A stretch of 64,000 nucleotides of DNA from Pyruvatibacter sp. HU-CL02332 (GTDB lineage Bacteria; Pseudomonadota; Alphaproteobacteria; CGMCC-115125): positions 248,001 to 312,000 of the forward strand of contig NZ_BAABWK010000002.1 in the NCBI RefSeq assembly GCF_040362765.1, in the 5' to 3' direction. A program made the position numbers and the translations under genes. Each line of letters begins with the position of its first letter. Position 1 is the first letter of the stretch. This document shows positions 47,386 to 56,400 of this stretch, one piece after another. The notes under the pieces were generated by a model. The model made no database searches. It was not told the DNA's origin and worked only from the letters and a program-made list of their open reading frames with translations.

Positions 47386-48240
47386 ATGTCTGACACCAAG
47401 TATTTTACTGCCGACAATCTGAAGCTTGCCTACACGGTTTCAGGGGAAGGTCCGCCGCTTGTCCTTATTCACGGCTGGCCGTTTCACAAAGCCAACTTTC
47501 GTCATCTGATCCCGCTGCTTTCGAAGTCCTACACCTGCTATGCGCTGGACTCTGCGGGCATGGGGGAGAGCGAATGGACCAAAGACTCGGATCTGGGCTT
47601 CCATGCGCATGTGGATCGCACCATGGCGTTTGCGGATCATCTCGGACTGACTGACTATGCGGTCCTAGGGCATGACACGGGCGGAACCATTGCCCGGCTT
47701 CTGGCCGTCAAAGACTACAAACGGGTGACCACGATCACAGCGATTGATACGGAAATTCCCTTTCAGTTTCCGCCAACGGTGACGCTATTGCAGAAGCTGC
47801 ATCGCAATCCGCTGACGAGGCTCATCCTCAAGGCCGCCTTATCGTCCGAGACATTTGTAAAGTCCGGCAGCGGCTATGGCGGGTTCTTCGCCGACGCATC
47901 GCACTTCACGGATGACTTCATGCAGCTGTTTGTTCACTCATGGCACCGTACGCGCCATGCCTATGACGGGTTGATGGCCTATCTGTGCGCTGTGGACCCG
48001 GCCGTTGTGGATACGCTGGATCAGGTACATGCGGATACGAAGGTCCCCATGCTGTTCATCTGGGGAAAGCGTGATCCGATTTTCCCGGTGAAGTATGCGC
48101 GGGAGATGGTAGCGAAAATTCCCGGCGATGCGCGGCTGGTTGAAATCGACAAGGCGCGGTTCCTGCCGCATGAAGAACAGCCCGAAGCAGTTGCCGAGGC
48201 GGTGTTGGCATTTCTCAAAACAAGCGACGTCGCGGCCTGA
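47386..48240 (+). CDS. Alpha/beta hydrolase
   Basis: A 284-residue alpha/beta-hydrolase-fold protein. The oxyanion segment LVLIHGWPFHKANF is present. The nucleophile elbow GHDTGG has Asp instead of Ser, as in haloalkane dehalogenases and epoxide hydrolases. The second acid lies in IWGKRDPIFP; the expected catalytic His is within RFLPHEEQPEAV. An epoxide hydrolase or dehalogenase-like reaction is therefore more likely than an esterase; the substrate is unknown. I chose the ATG at 47386 (GGGAG seven bases upstream) over the ATG at 47368, which lies in a hairpin loop. Confidence 0.85.
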   Translation: MSDTKYFTADNLKLAYTVSGEGPPLVLIHGWPFHKANFRHLIPLLSKSYTCYALDSAGMGESEWTKDSDLGFHAHVDRTMAFADHLGLTDYAVLGHDTGGTIARLLAVKDYKRVTTITAIDTEIPFQFPPTVTLLQKLHRNPLTRLILKAALSSETFVKSGSGYGGFFADASHFTDDFMQLFVHSWHRTRHAYDGLMAYLCAVDPAVVDTLDQVHADTKVPMLFIWGKRDPIFPVKYAREMVAKIPGDARLVEIDKARFLPHEEQPEAVAEAVLAFLKTSDVAA

Positions 48241-48246
48241 TGCTGG

Positions 48247-48269
48247 ATCCCCCGGTCAAGCCGGGGGAT
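48247..48269. repeat. REP-like palindrome (PRLDRGIQ type)
   Basis: ATCCCCCGG and CCGGGGGAT form a nine-base stem around TCAAG, right after the hydrolase stop. Read on the minus strand, the surrounding bases translate as IPRLDRGIQ, the tell-tale product of a palindromic element dispersed through many alphaproteobacterial genomes. Only one copy is seen here, so its repeat nature rests on recognition. Confidence 0.6.
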
Positions 48270-48305
48270 GGCGATGGATTGATGGACCAAATATCAACAC
48301 CACGC

Positions 48306-48330
48306 GATTGTCCGGTTTAACCGGACAATC
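48306..48330. terminator. Perfect inverted repeat between convergent hydrolase and uvrA
   Basis: GATTGTCCGGTT-T-AACCGGACAATC is a perfect 25-base palindrome four bases after the uvrA stop (minus strand). It lacks a T tract on either side, so a Rho-independent terminator is possible but unproven; it may stabilise both 3' ends. Confidence 0.4.
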
Positions 48331-48333
48331 CAT

Positions 48334-51300
48334 CTAGCGGCTTGTGACTTTCGCCCTCGTCTTGGTGCGCGCCTTTGACTTGGTCTTGGCTTTTGCCTTT
48401 GTCTTCGCTTTAGGCGCGACCTTCTTTGCCGCCGTCTTCCGTTTTGGCGCAGGCGCGGGCTCCTCAGCCGGCGCTTTTCGCATGGGACGGCGCGAGGCTG
48501 CCGCAGATGCTCTGGCCAACTCGGTTTTCTTTTTGCGCTCTTCCGACTTGGGCGATGCCTTGCGGCTCTTCTTCAGCAGCGGCTTGAGATAGTCGCCAGT
48601 GTAGCTGCGCGGTTCAGCGGCAACATCTTCGGGCGTGCCTTGCGCCACAACCTCGCCACCTCCATCACCACCCTCGGGACCAATGTCGATGATCCAGTCA
48701 GCGGTCTTGATGACTTCAAGATTGTGCTCAATCACAACAACCGTATTGCCCTGGTCCACCAGCTCATGCAGCACATCGAGCAGCTTTGCCACGTCATGGA
48801 AATGCAAACCGGTGGTCGGCTCATCCAGAATGTACAGCGTGCGGCCCGTGGCCCGCTTGGACAACTCCTTTGACAGCTTCACCCGCTGGGCTTCACCGCC
48901 AGAAAGCGTCGTCGCCTGCTGACCAATCTTGATGTAGCCAAGGCCAACCTGTTTGAGGGTTTCAAGTTTGTCGCGCACGGCGGGTACGGCCTTGAAGAAG
49001 GTCGCTCCATCCTCAACCGTCATAGCCAATACATCCGCGATGGACTTGTCGCGGAACTTCACTTCCAGGGTTTCGCGGTTGTAGCGCTCGCCATGGCAGA
49101 CATCGCATTGCACATAGACATCTGCGAGGAAGTGCATCTCGATCTTGAGGACGCCGTCACCCTGGCAGGCTTCGCAGCGGCCACCTTTGACGTTGAAGGA
49201 GAAACGGCCCGGGGTGTAGCCGCGCGTTTTGGCTTCCGGCAGACCGGCAAACCATTCACGGATCGGCGTAAAGGCACCTGTGTATGTTGCAGGGTTGGAG
49301 CGCGGTGTGCGTCCGATGGGCGACTGATCAATGTCGATGACCTTGTCGAGGAACTCGATGCCCTCAATCTTGTCATGGGCACCGGGCTGCGCGCGGGCAT
49401 TCATCAGGCGGCGTGACAGGGCAGGGTAAAGCGTATCCACCAGCAACGACGACTTTCCGGAACCGGAAACGCCGGTCACGCAGACGAAAGCCCCAAGCGG
49501 GAAGTCGGCATCCACATCCTTGAGGTTGTTTTCCCGCGCGCCCTTGATGGTGAGCTTGCGACCATCAACCGGACGACGTTCGTGTGGCAGTTCGATCTGC
49601 CGCATGCCGACGAGGTACTGGCCGGTCAGACTCTCGCCTGACTGCATGACCTGCTTGGGCGTGCCCGCGGCCACCACCGTTCCGCCATGGACGCCGGCAC
49701 CGGGGCCCATATCGACCACATAATCCGCATCCATGATGGCTTCTTCGTCGTGCTCCACGACAATAACCGTATTGCCGATGTCACGCAGACGCTTGAGGGT
49801 TTCAAGCAATCGGGTGTTGTCGCGCTGATGCAGACCAATGGACGGTTCGTCCAGCACGTACAGAACGCCGGTGAGGCCGGAGCCGATTTGTGAGGCAAGA
49901 CGAATGCGCTGGCTTTCGCCACCCGACAGCGTACCCGAGCCGCGCGACAGGGTAAGGTAATCAAGGCCGACATCTACAAGAAAGCGAAGCCGCTCGCGGA
50001 TTTCCTTCAGGATACGCCCGGCAATTTCGTTCTGCTTTTTGGTGAAGCTCTTGTCCACGGTGGAAAACCACTCATGGGCTTCGCGGATGGAAAAGTCGGC
50101 GACTTCGCTGATGTGAAGTTTTGCAATCTTGACCGCGAGGGCTTCGGGCTTAAGACGATTACCGCCACAGGACTCACACGGATGGGCCGACTGGAAGCGG
50201 GCCAGTTCTTCGCGCATCCAGGCTGAATCCGTTTCGCGCCATCGGCGCTGAATGTTGCCAACGACACCTTCAAACGTCTTCTTGGTCTTGTAAGAGCGGA
50301 TGCCGTCGTCGTAGTGAAACTCAACTTCTTCCTTGCCGGTGCCAAATAGAATGGCATTGCGCAGTGTCTCGGACAGATCGCTCCACGCTTCGTTCATGGA
50401 TCCACCATAGTGATCCACCATCGCCTGCAATGTCTGGGTGTAATAGGGCGACGTGGTGCCCGTCTTGGCCCACGGCGCAACCGCACCCTGACGCAGGCTC
50501 AAGGAAGGTTCCGGCACCACCAGATCAGGCTCGAATTGCAGCTCCGTGCCCAGGCCATCACAGGATGGACATGCCCCGAATGGATTGTTGAACGAGAACA
50601 GGCGCGGTTCGATTTCTTCAATCGTGAAGCCAGATACCGGGCAGGCGAATTTTTCTGAGAAGATGAGCTGACGGGGATTGCCGTCGTCGTCTTTTTCGTC
50701 GGCGAACTCGGCAATGGCGATGCCTTCAGCCAGCCGCAGCGCAGTCTCCATACTGTCTGCCAGGCGGCCTGATATGTCCTTGCGGACGACAAGCCGATCC
50801 ACGACGACTTCAATGTCGTGTTTCTTCTTCTTGTCGAGCTTGGGAACATCTTCAAGCTCGTAGAATTCACCATCAACCTTCACACGCTGGAAACCGCGCT
50901 TGAGCAGGTCCGCGAACTCCTTGCGGTATTCGCCCTTGCGGCCACGGATCATCGGGGCGAGCAGGAACAGCCGCGTGCCTTCCTCGAGGGCCAGCACCCG
51001 GTCCACCATCTGGCTGACGGTCTGGCTTTCGATGGGCAGACCTGTAGCCGGTGAATAGGGAATGCCAACACGCGCAAACAGCAGACGCATGTAATCATAG
51101 ATTTCGGTGACAGTGCCGACGGTGGATCGCGGGTTGCGGGACGTCGTCTTCTGTTCAATTGAAATGGCCGGTGACAGACCTTCGATGTAGTCGACGTCCG
51201 GCTTTTCCATCATCTGCAGGAACTGCCGTGCATAGGCAGACAAGCTCTCTACGTAGCGGCGCTGGCCTTCCGCATAGATGGTATCAAAAGCCAGAGATGA

Positions 51301-51420
51301 CTTGCCGGAGCCGGACAGGCCCGTGATGACGACCAGCTTGTCGCGCGGCAGTTCAACATCGACACCTTTGAGATTGTGTTCGCGGGCGCCTTTAACGGTG
51401 ATGTTGCGAAGTCCGGTCAA
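48334..51420 (-). CDS. uvrA: Excinuclease ABC subunit A, with basic C-terminal tail
   Basis: The damage-recognition ATPase of nucleotide-excision repair. Both ATP sites are intact: GLSGSGKS at 34-41 and GVSGSGKS at 650-657, with [11 protein letters not shown] signatures. Zinc fingers are visible: CPVSGF with [14 protein letters not shown], and CEACQGDG with CDVCHGER. At 1028 residues it is about 80 longer than normal: residues 950-1028 form a Lys/Ala/Pro-rich tail like histone H1. The TTG start at 51420 overlaps the TGA of the GNAT gene (TTGA), implying coupling. A LexA-type box lies upstream of the pair. Confidence 0.95.
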   Translation of the reverse strand: MTGLRNITVKGAREHNLKGVDVELPRDKLVVITGLSGSGKSSLAFDTIYAEGQRRYVESLSAYARQFLQMMEKPDVDYIEGLSPAISIEQKTTSRNPRSTVGTVTEIYDYMRLLFARVGIPYSPATGLPIESQTVSQMVDRVLALEEGTRLFLLAPMIRGRKGEYRKEFADLLKRGFQRVKVDGEFYELEDVPKLDKKKKHDIEVVVDRLVVRKDISGRLADSMETALRLAEGIAIAEFADEKDDDGNPRQLIFSEKFACPVSGFTIEEIEPRLFSFNNPFGACPSCDGLGTELQFEPDLVVPEPSLSLRQGAVAPWAKTGTTSPYYTQTLQAMVDHYGGSMNEAWSDLSETLRNAILFGTGKEEVEFHYDDGIRSYKTKKTFEGVVGNIQRRWRETDSAWMREELARFQSAHPCESCGGNRLKPEALAVKIAKLHISEVADFSIREAHEWFSTVDKSFTKKQNEIAGRILKEIRERLRFLVDVGLDYLTLSRGSGTLSGGESQRIRLASQIGSGLTGVLYVLDEPSIGLHQRDNTRLLETLKRLRDIGNTVIVVEHDEEAIMDADYVVDMGPGAGVHGGTVVAAGTPKQVMQSGESLTGQYLVGMRQIELPHERRPVDGRKLTIKGARENNLKDVDADFPLGAFVCVTGVSGSGKSSLLVDTLYPALSRRLMNARAQPGAHDKIEGIEFLDKVIDIDQSPIGRTPRSNPATYTGAFTPIREWFAGLPEAKTRGYTPGRFSFNVKGGRCEACQGDGVLKIEMHFLADVYVQCDVCHGERYNRETLEVKFRDKSIADVLAMTVEDGATFFKAVPAVRDKLETLKQVGLGYIKIGQQATTLSGGEAQRVKLSKELSKRATGRTLYILDEPTTGLHFHDVAKLLDVLHELVDQGNTVVVIEHNLEVIKTADWIIDIGPEGGDGGGEVVAQGTPEDVAAEPRSYTGDYLKPLLKKSRKASPKSEERKKKTELARASAAASRRPMRKAPAEEPAPAPKRKTAAKKVAPKAKTKAKAKTKSKARTKTRAKVTSR

Positions 51421-51995
51421 GAGGTCACATCCTGTGATTGGCTTTTGTAAAGAGACCGCGTCAGACGAAAACGAAGATGCGGTTTGTCGTAGTAGGTGCC
51501 CTGGCCATCCGGGCGCATGCCGAGGCGCAAGGCAACCTGAATAGAGGCTTCATTTGCAGCGCGGATGACTGCGTAGATAGGGTCAATGTTCCGCGTATCA
51601 AATCCATAAGACAGCAGCCGCGCTGCCGCTTCTGTGGCGTATCCGTGGCCGCGGCCTGTTTCAAGAAAATGCCAGCCGATCTCGATCAGACCGCTGTCTT
51701 CAAGCGGCTGCAAGATCACCTGTCCCAGTAGCGCTTCCGTATCTTTTGGAAACACCGCCCAGTAGCCCATGCCGTTGGGTGCGTCTTCGAAAAACGCCTC
51801 AGAGGCAAAATACCCAGCCTGCGCTTCAGCCGTGTAAGGCTCGTCGCGCCACCAATAGACCTCTGGATCCGTCGTTATGCGGCAAAAGGCATCGACTGTG
51901 GCTGGTTCCAGACCATAGGGCACCAGCCGCAAACGGTCCGACATCAGCAAAGGCAGGCCGTGCGGGCTGCTAATTGTGTTGGAGCTTTGGGACAT
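51417..51995 (-). CDS. GNAT family N-acetyltransferase (RimJ/RimL-like)
   Basis: A 192-residue acetyltransferase of the ribosomal-protein-alanine type. [10 protein letters not shown] is the family start, [21 protein letters not shown] contains the acetyl-CoA loop (ETGRGHGYA), and [20 protein letters not shown] the C-terminal signature. The acceptor is unknown. The start is uncertain: the frame stays open to 52106, but that would overlap the SOS box; ATGs at 51995 and 51944 are both plausible and neither has a good Shine-Dalgarno. It lies between the LexA box and uvrA and overlaps uvrA by four bases. Confidence 0.85.
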   Translation of the reverse strand: MSQSSNTISSPHGLPLLMSDRLRLVPYGLEPATVDAFCRITTDPEVYWWRDEPYTAEAQAGYFASEAFFEDAPNGMGYWAVFPKDTEALLGQVILQPLEDSGLIEIGWHFLETGRGHGYATEAAARLLSYGFDTRNIDPIYAVIRAANEASIQVALRLGMRPDGQGTYYDKPHLRFRLTRSLYKSQSQDVTS

Positions 51996-52100
51996 GGAGG
52001 CGCTGAAACTCTGGATGAAACCGTTGGTTTTGGATGTGGCGGAGGCGGTGGGCCGCGCAGTGTGCTTAGACTGCTGGCTCAAGTCGATTCGGCATGCTAA

Positions 52101-52115
52101 GAACATAGCAAGAAC
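52101..52115 (-). promoter_or_regulatory. LexA/SOS box of the alphaproteobacterial type
   Basis: GAAC (52101-52104), seven bases, GAAC (52112-52115): an exact GAAC-N7-GAAC, the established LexA site of alphaproteobacteria. It sits in the divergent region between ssb (147 bases away) and the GNAT-uvrA pair (106 bases to the 51995 start), the very genes known to share an SOS-controlled region in this class. Confidence 0.8.
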
Positions 52116-52261
52116 ATATCGATTTGTTGTGGATTAAATCCGCGGCGATGGGGCAGGCCGCGTGATTATCGGCTACCTTTCGCGCAACTCAATAACCTGG
52201 CACGTCACCGGCACCTTCCGGCAGGCACCCAGGACGACCATTCCAAGGAAAGGCCCGCACC

Positions 52262-52759
52262 ATGGCAGGCAGTGTCAATAAAGTTATCCTCATCGGCAAT
52301 CTGGGCGCAGACCCTGAAGTGCGGCATACGCAGGACGGCAAACCGATCGTCAATCTGCGCATCGCGACATCAGAAAGCTGGCGCGACCGAAATTCCGGTG
52401 AGCGCCGCGAGCGCACGGAATGGCATCGCGTCGTGATCTTCTCGGAAGGCCTGGCGAAGATTGCTGAGCAATATCTGAAGAAGGGCTCGAAGGTATATCT
52501 CGAAGGCCAGCTCCAGACGCGCAAATGGCAGGACCAGTCCGGTCAGGACCGCTATTCAACTGAAGTGGTGCTGCAGGGCTTCAACTCGACGCTCACCATG
52601 CTTGATGGCCGTGGCGACAGCGGCGGCATGGGTGCCGGCTCCGGTGGGGGCATGGGTGCATCAGGCGGCGGTGGTGGCGGTGGCCGTCCGGCAGCTGCGG
52701 CAGCTGGCGGCGGTGATGATTTCGGCGGCGGCGACTTCGACGACGAAGTGCCGTTCTAG
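52262..52759 (+). CDS. ssb: Single-stranded DNA-binding protein
   Basis: A 165-residue SSB: an OB fold (about 1-110, with [17 protein letters not shown] and the [25 protein letters not shown] strand), a glycine-rich linker, and the acidic C-terminal tip DDEVPF that binds repair proteins. AAGGAAAGG precedes the ATG. It is divergent from GNAT-uvrA, with the SOS box between them. Confidence 0.97.
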   Translation: MAGSVNKVILIGNLGADPEVRHTQDGKPIVNLRIATSESWRDRNSGERRERTEWHRVVIFSEGLAKIAEQYLKKGSKVYLEGQLQTRKWQDQSGQDRYSTEVVLQGFNSTLTMLDGRGDSGGMGAGSGGGMGASGGGGGGGRPAAAAAGGGDDFGGGDFDDEVPF

Positions 52760-52798
52760 CGCTCAGCTCCCTTTCGCACCCACGCAGGTGACTTCCTC

Positions 52799-54109
52799 AT
52801 GAAAGTCGGACTAATCGGCGCGCATGGCTTTATTGGCAGCCATGTTGCGCGCCGGTTTGTTCGGGCTGGTCACGAGGTCACTGGATTTGGCCGCGACCTT
52901 GATCTGGGGCGCCGACTTGTCCCGACTGTCGAGTGGCGGCCCTGCGATCTCAATACTGATACGGATCCGCAGATTTGGGCAGACCGCTTGGAAGGTTGCG
53001 ATGTGCTCGTCAACTGCGCAGGCGTTCTTCAAAAGACATCCAGAGATGATCCTGCCGCCATTCATGGCGCAGCGACTTGTGCGCTCTTTGACGGTGCTCT
53101 CAAAGCAGGCGTCCGGCGCATCATCCATGTTTCGGCACTTGGTGCAGACGATGATGTGGATACCGAGTATTCCAGGTCGAAGCGCGTTGCCGACAAATAC
53201 CTGGCCGAGCTCGACACGGACTGGATCATTCTCAAGCCATCGCTTGTGGTCGCCCGCGAGTGTTATGGCGGCACGGCCATGGTCCGTATGCTGGCAGGGC
53301 TGCCTGGTCTGGTCGTGATCCCCGAACAGGCGAACATCGTGTTTCAGCCTGTCGCCATGGATGACCTGACCGACGGCATCCTCAGACTGTCTGACGCCAA
53401 CGCACCCTCACGCCTGACGCTGGCGGTGACCGGCCCCGCGATTCAGGACCTTGCCGACATCGTGCAGACCATCCGCGCATGGCTGGGGTTTGGGCCTGCT
53501 CGTATTCTGGCTGTTCCCGGGTGGGCCATGCGGCCGGCCATCTTGGCAGCGGACCTGCTTGGCTATCTGGGGGTCGAGACGGCATTGCGGTCCACTTCAT
53601 TCAAGCAGACTGAAAAGCCCAACACGGCAAATCATGTTCCCTTTGAAGAGGCGACCCGTCTCAAGGTCCAGCCCATCGGGACGGCGCTTGCACATGATCC
53701 AGCCTCCCGCGCGGACCGGCGCGATGCACGATTAGCTGCACCGCTGATTGCACTGCGTGTGTTGCTGGCGTTCTTCTGGATTGCGACAGGCATAGTCACG
53801 CTGGCAGGCATCACGCACGCGGCCCAGGCCGACGCAGCCCTTGCACTGACCGCACTGGTTGGCAGCACGGCAACACTTGCAGCGATCATTGCCACGTCAT
53901 GTCTTGATGTGATGCTTGGCGTCTGGTTGATCACCGCGCGGGATCTGTGGCGGCCCTGCGCAGCGCAGATACTGCTGAGCCTTGGCTATATTGGCGGCCT
54001 GACGTTGCTGGCCCCGGACATGTGGGCTGATCCGCTCGGGCCGCTTTTGAAGGTTCTGCCGATCATTGGCGCTACACTTGTTCTCGCTGCGTCAGGAGCG
54101 CGGCGATGA
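52799..54109 (+). CDS. SDR-type NAD(P)-binding protein fused to a DoxX-like membrane domain
   Basis: A 436-residue fusion. Residues 1 to about 290 are an atypical short-chain dehydrogenase (NDUFA9-like): MKVGLIGAHGFIGSHVARR binds the cofactor, VNCAGVLQK and RIIHVSALGAD follow, with Tyr-x-x-x-Lys in TEYSRSKRVADKYL. Residues about 310-432 have four hydrophobic helices of DoxX type. The same fusion occurs in other proteobacteria beside a DUF2269 gene, as here: the next gene overlaps by four bases. Quinone- or lipid-linked redox chemistry is plausible but unproven. Confidence 0.85.
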   Translation: MKVGLIGAHGFIGSHVARRFVRAGHEVTGFGRDLDLGRRLVPTVEWRPCDLNTDTDPQIWADRLEGCDVLVNCAGVLQKTSRDDPAAIHGAATCALFDGALKAGVRRIIHVSALGADDDVDTEYSRSKRVADKYLAELDTDWIILKPSLVVARECYGGTAMVRMLAGLPGLVVIPEQANIVFQPVAMDDLTDGILRLSDANAPSRLTLAVTGPAIQDLADIVQTIRAWLGFGPARILAVPGWAMRPAILAADLLGYLGVETALRSTSFKQTEKPNTANHVPFEEATRLKVQPIGTALAHDPASRADRRDARLAAPLIALRVLLAFFWIATGIVTLAGITHAAQADAALALTALVGSTATLAAIIATSCLDVMLGVWLITARDLWRPCAAQILLSLGYIGGLTLLAPDMWADPLGPLLKVLPIIGATLVLAASGARR

Positions 54110-54585
54110 TGGATGCGTTTCTGGTCTGGAAGTGGATACATATCCTCAGCGCGGCTGTGCTGTTTGGAACCGGGCTGGGCATCGCCTTTTTCATGTTCAT
54201 GGCGCATCGCACCGGCAGCCCAATTGTCATTGCCAGGGTCGGACGCATTGTCGTTGTTGCGGATTTTCTTTTCACGGCAACCGCAGTCGTGGTGCAGCCG
54301 GTTAGCGGCATCGCACTCGCTGTGCTAGCGGGCTACAGCCTGCTGGATGAGTGGCTCCTCGCGACCTATGCCCTTTATGCACTTATCGGATGTTGCTGGC
54401 TGCCGGTTGTCTGGATCCAATGGAAGATGCAGAAGCTGGCGCAACACGCGGCGGACACCAATGCTGATCTACCAGCGCAATACCACCAGCTGTTTGCATG
54501 GTGGTTCTGGCTTGGCTGGCCGGCTTTCGCCTCGGTCATGGCTATCTATGTACTGATGCTCGTTCGTCCGGCGCAGGTCTTCTAG
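54106..54585 (+). CDS. DUF2269 family integral membrane protein
   Basis: A 159-residue protein with four hydrophobic helices (about 7-31, 44-77, 83-107 and 130-152). WKWIHILSAAVLFGTGLGIAFFM, with a conserved His, is the family start; WWFWLGWPAFASVMAIYVLM closes it. It overlaps the SDR-DoxX gene by four bases, so the two are probably one functional unit in the membrane. Function unknown. Confidence 0.85.
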   Translation: MMDAFLVWKWIHILSAAVLFGTGLGIAFFMFMAHRTGSPIVIARVGRIVVVADFLFTATAVVVQPVSGIALAVLAGYSLLDEWLLATYALYALIGCCWLPVVWIQWKMQKLAQHAADTNADLPAQYHQLFAWWFWLGWPAFASVMAIYVLMLVRPAQVF

Positions 54586-54612
54586 GCCGGCCCTGAAGCG
54601 GTCAATGAAAAC

Positions 54613-55146
54613 TCAGTTGATGCCCGTCGCATCTTTTATGGCGTCGGTCATTCCGACACTCTTGAGCAACAACACCCCCTCTATTGTCAGCAGCAATCCG
54701 GCAGCTTCTGATCTTCGTTTCTTGGGAGACGTGCTTTTGAGCTGAGCGTGGCCCCATTCCAGAAACCGCTCTCCAAGCTGCTGACCGATCGCGCGATAGA
54801 ATGCGGCTCCGTGGGCCGCAAGCGCTGATATCTCTAGCCACATGCGCATATAGGGCCACAGATCGTCTTCCAGCGCCGCCTTCAACAGGGCTGGCTGCAG
54901 TTTTTCCAGCGGCATGGGGTGTGGTGCTGCCCGGTCTCTGAGAATGATCTCCAGGCGGTCGCCAATCACGCCCAGCGTTGCGGTGATGATCTCGTTCTTG
55001 TCCTTGAAGTAGTAGAGCAGCATGCGGTCGCTGGTTTCAGCCGCGTCCGCCAAGGCGCGCAGACTTGAGGCAGAGAGCCCGTCTGACAGGACATGGTCCG
55101 CGAGACGCTCCAGTATTGCAGACCGGCGATCATCGGATTTGGCCAC
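54613..55146 (-). CDS. TetR family transcriptional regulator
   Basis: A 177-residue repressor-type protein. The N-terminal helix-turn-helix (SASSLRALADAAETSDRMLLYYFKDKNEII, residues about 25-54) is canonical; the C-terminal part is the ligand and dimer domain. The start is GTG at 55146. It is convergent with the SDR-DUF2269 operon, and divergent from the PP2C gene, either of which it might control; no operator was recognised in the 143 bases upstream. Confidence 0.88.
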   Translation of the reverse strand: MAKSDDRRSAILERLADHVLSDGLSASSLRALADAAETSDRMLLYYFKDKNEIITATLGVIGDRLEIILRDRAAPHPMPLEKLQPALLKAALEDDLWPYMRMWLEISALAAHGAAFYRAIGQQLGERFLEWGHAQLKSTSPKKRRSEAAGLLLTIEGVLLLKSVGMTDAIKDATGIN

Positions 55147-55289
55147 GGACTATCCTGTTGCAGGGAGCGAAGAGATTGCTGACATAGCGGATATGACGGG
55201 AATTGCCGCGCTTGTGTCAATTTGTCTGCGTATCATCAAAAGAGATACCCAAATCTGCAGTCCCGATAGATTTCCAAAAGGCGGCTTCC

Positions 55290-56156
55290 ATGACCATTGA
55301 TGTGCTCGACACCATTCATGACCCCGGCAAGATCGGCGGTGCCAACGACGACAATCTGGGTCACTCCGGCGATTACGCATGGGTGTTTGATGGGGCTACG
55401 GGACTGGTGGAGGAGCAACTCACCGGAACTGCGAGCGATGCTGCCTGGCTTTCACAGGCAGGCACCGACGCGCTGCAGGCACGCGCGCCAAGCCATCGCG
55501 GGCCTCTTGCGGGTCTTGTTGATGAAGTCATTGACGATGTGACGCGGCGCTTTGAAGCTGAAGCTCATCGGCAGCCACAGGAACGCTATGAACGCCCTAC
55601 AGCGTCGCTCATTCTCGTCAGGCAGGTTGGCGGCGTTCTGGAATGCCTCAATTTCGGTGACTGCAAGATCCTCCTGCGCGACGGCACCGGGACATTCCAG
55701 ACATTCGGGAGCAGCGAGGAAAGCGAGGCATATGAAAACCACCTCGCCACGCGTTTTTCCGAGCAACGTAAAGAGCAGGGTGAAACCGGCGAACCAAACC
55801 AGCACCGCAGTTCAATCCTTGAACGCCTGCGCAAGGTTCGCAACCGCCACAATGTGTCGGGCGGGTACTGGGTGTTTGCGCTGGATGCAGGGGCAGCAGA
55901 GCATGCGCGGACAGCGACTTTTGAATTTGAAGCGCCAGCTGTGGCCCTCCTGATGACGGATGGGTTTGAGGCGCTGGCAGGGGACTACGGGCGCTACACG
56001 GAAGAAGAGCTGCTCGATGCCGCCCTTGAGAAGGGCCTGACCGCCCTGAAGGATGAGCTACGGCACATTGAGAGGGAACTTGACCCTGAAGCGCACCAGT
56101 TTCCGCGCTTCAAACAGTCCGACGATGCAACTGCCATGCTGGTCAAAATCGGCTGA
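55290..56156 (+). CDS. PP2C-like protein phosphatase
   Basis: A 288-residue cytoplasmic PPM-fold protein. Metal-site Asp residues appear in WVFDGATGL, LLMTDGFEAL and SDDATAMLV; LNFGDCKILL is the third family strand. An unusual Glu/Gln/Arg-rich segment (about 150-195) interrupts the core. Such proteins dephosphorylate Ser/Thr, but no kinase gene is adjacent. AAGGCGG precedes the ATG at 55290. The 244-base gap to gyrA shows no gene and no clear promoter. Confidence 0.82.
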   Translation: MTIDVLDTIHDPGKIGGANDDNLGHSGDYAWVFDGATGLVEEQLTGTASDAAWLSQAGTDALQARAPSHRGPLAGLVDEVIDDVTRRFEAEAHRQPQERYERPTASLILVRQVGGVLECLNFGDCKILLRDGTGTFQTFGSSEESEAYENHLATRFSEQRKEQGETGEPNQHRSSILERLRKVRNRHNVSGGYWVFALDAGAAEHARTATFEFEAPAVALLMTDGFEALAGDYGRYTEEELLDAALEKGLTALKDELRHIERELDPEAHQFPRFKQSDDATAMLVKIG

Positions 56157-56400
56157 GTCTCAGCGTGTGGTGCAGATTTTGAAACGGCTTTGTCCGGCAT
56201 CAATGTAGCGAACAAGACTTGGCAAAATCGACGCCATTTATGACAACAAAATCAATGAGTTATGAAGCCCTCCTTGATGCCCGTGTGAGCTTCACGCCGG
56301 TTTGCTGCTGACCGCGCCGGGTGGTAGTTTCCCGGGTGCGTTTTCGACGCGATTCCGCACAGTGTTGAAAGTCCAAATGCGCTGCTTTTGAGCCTGCGCA

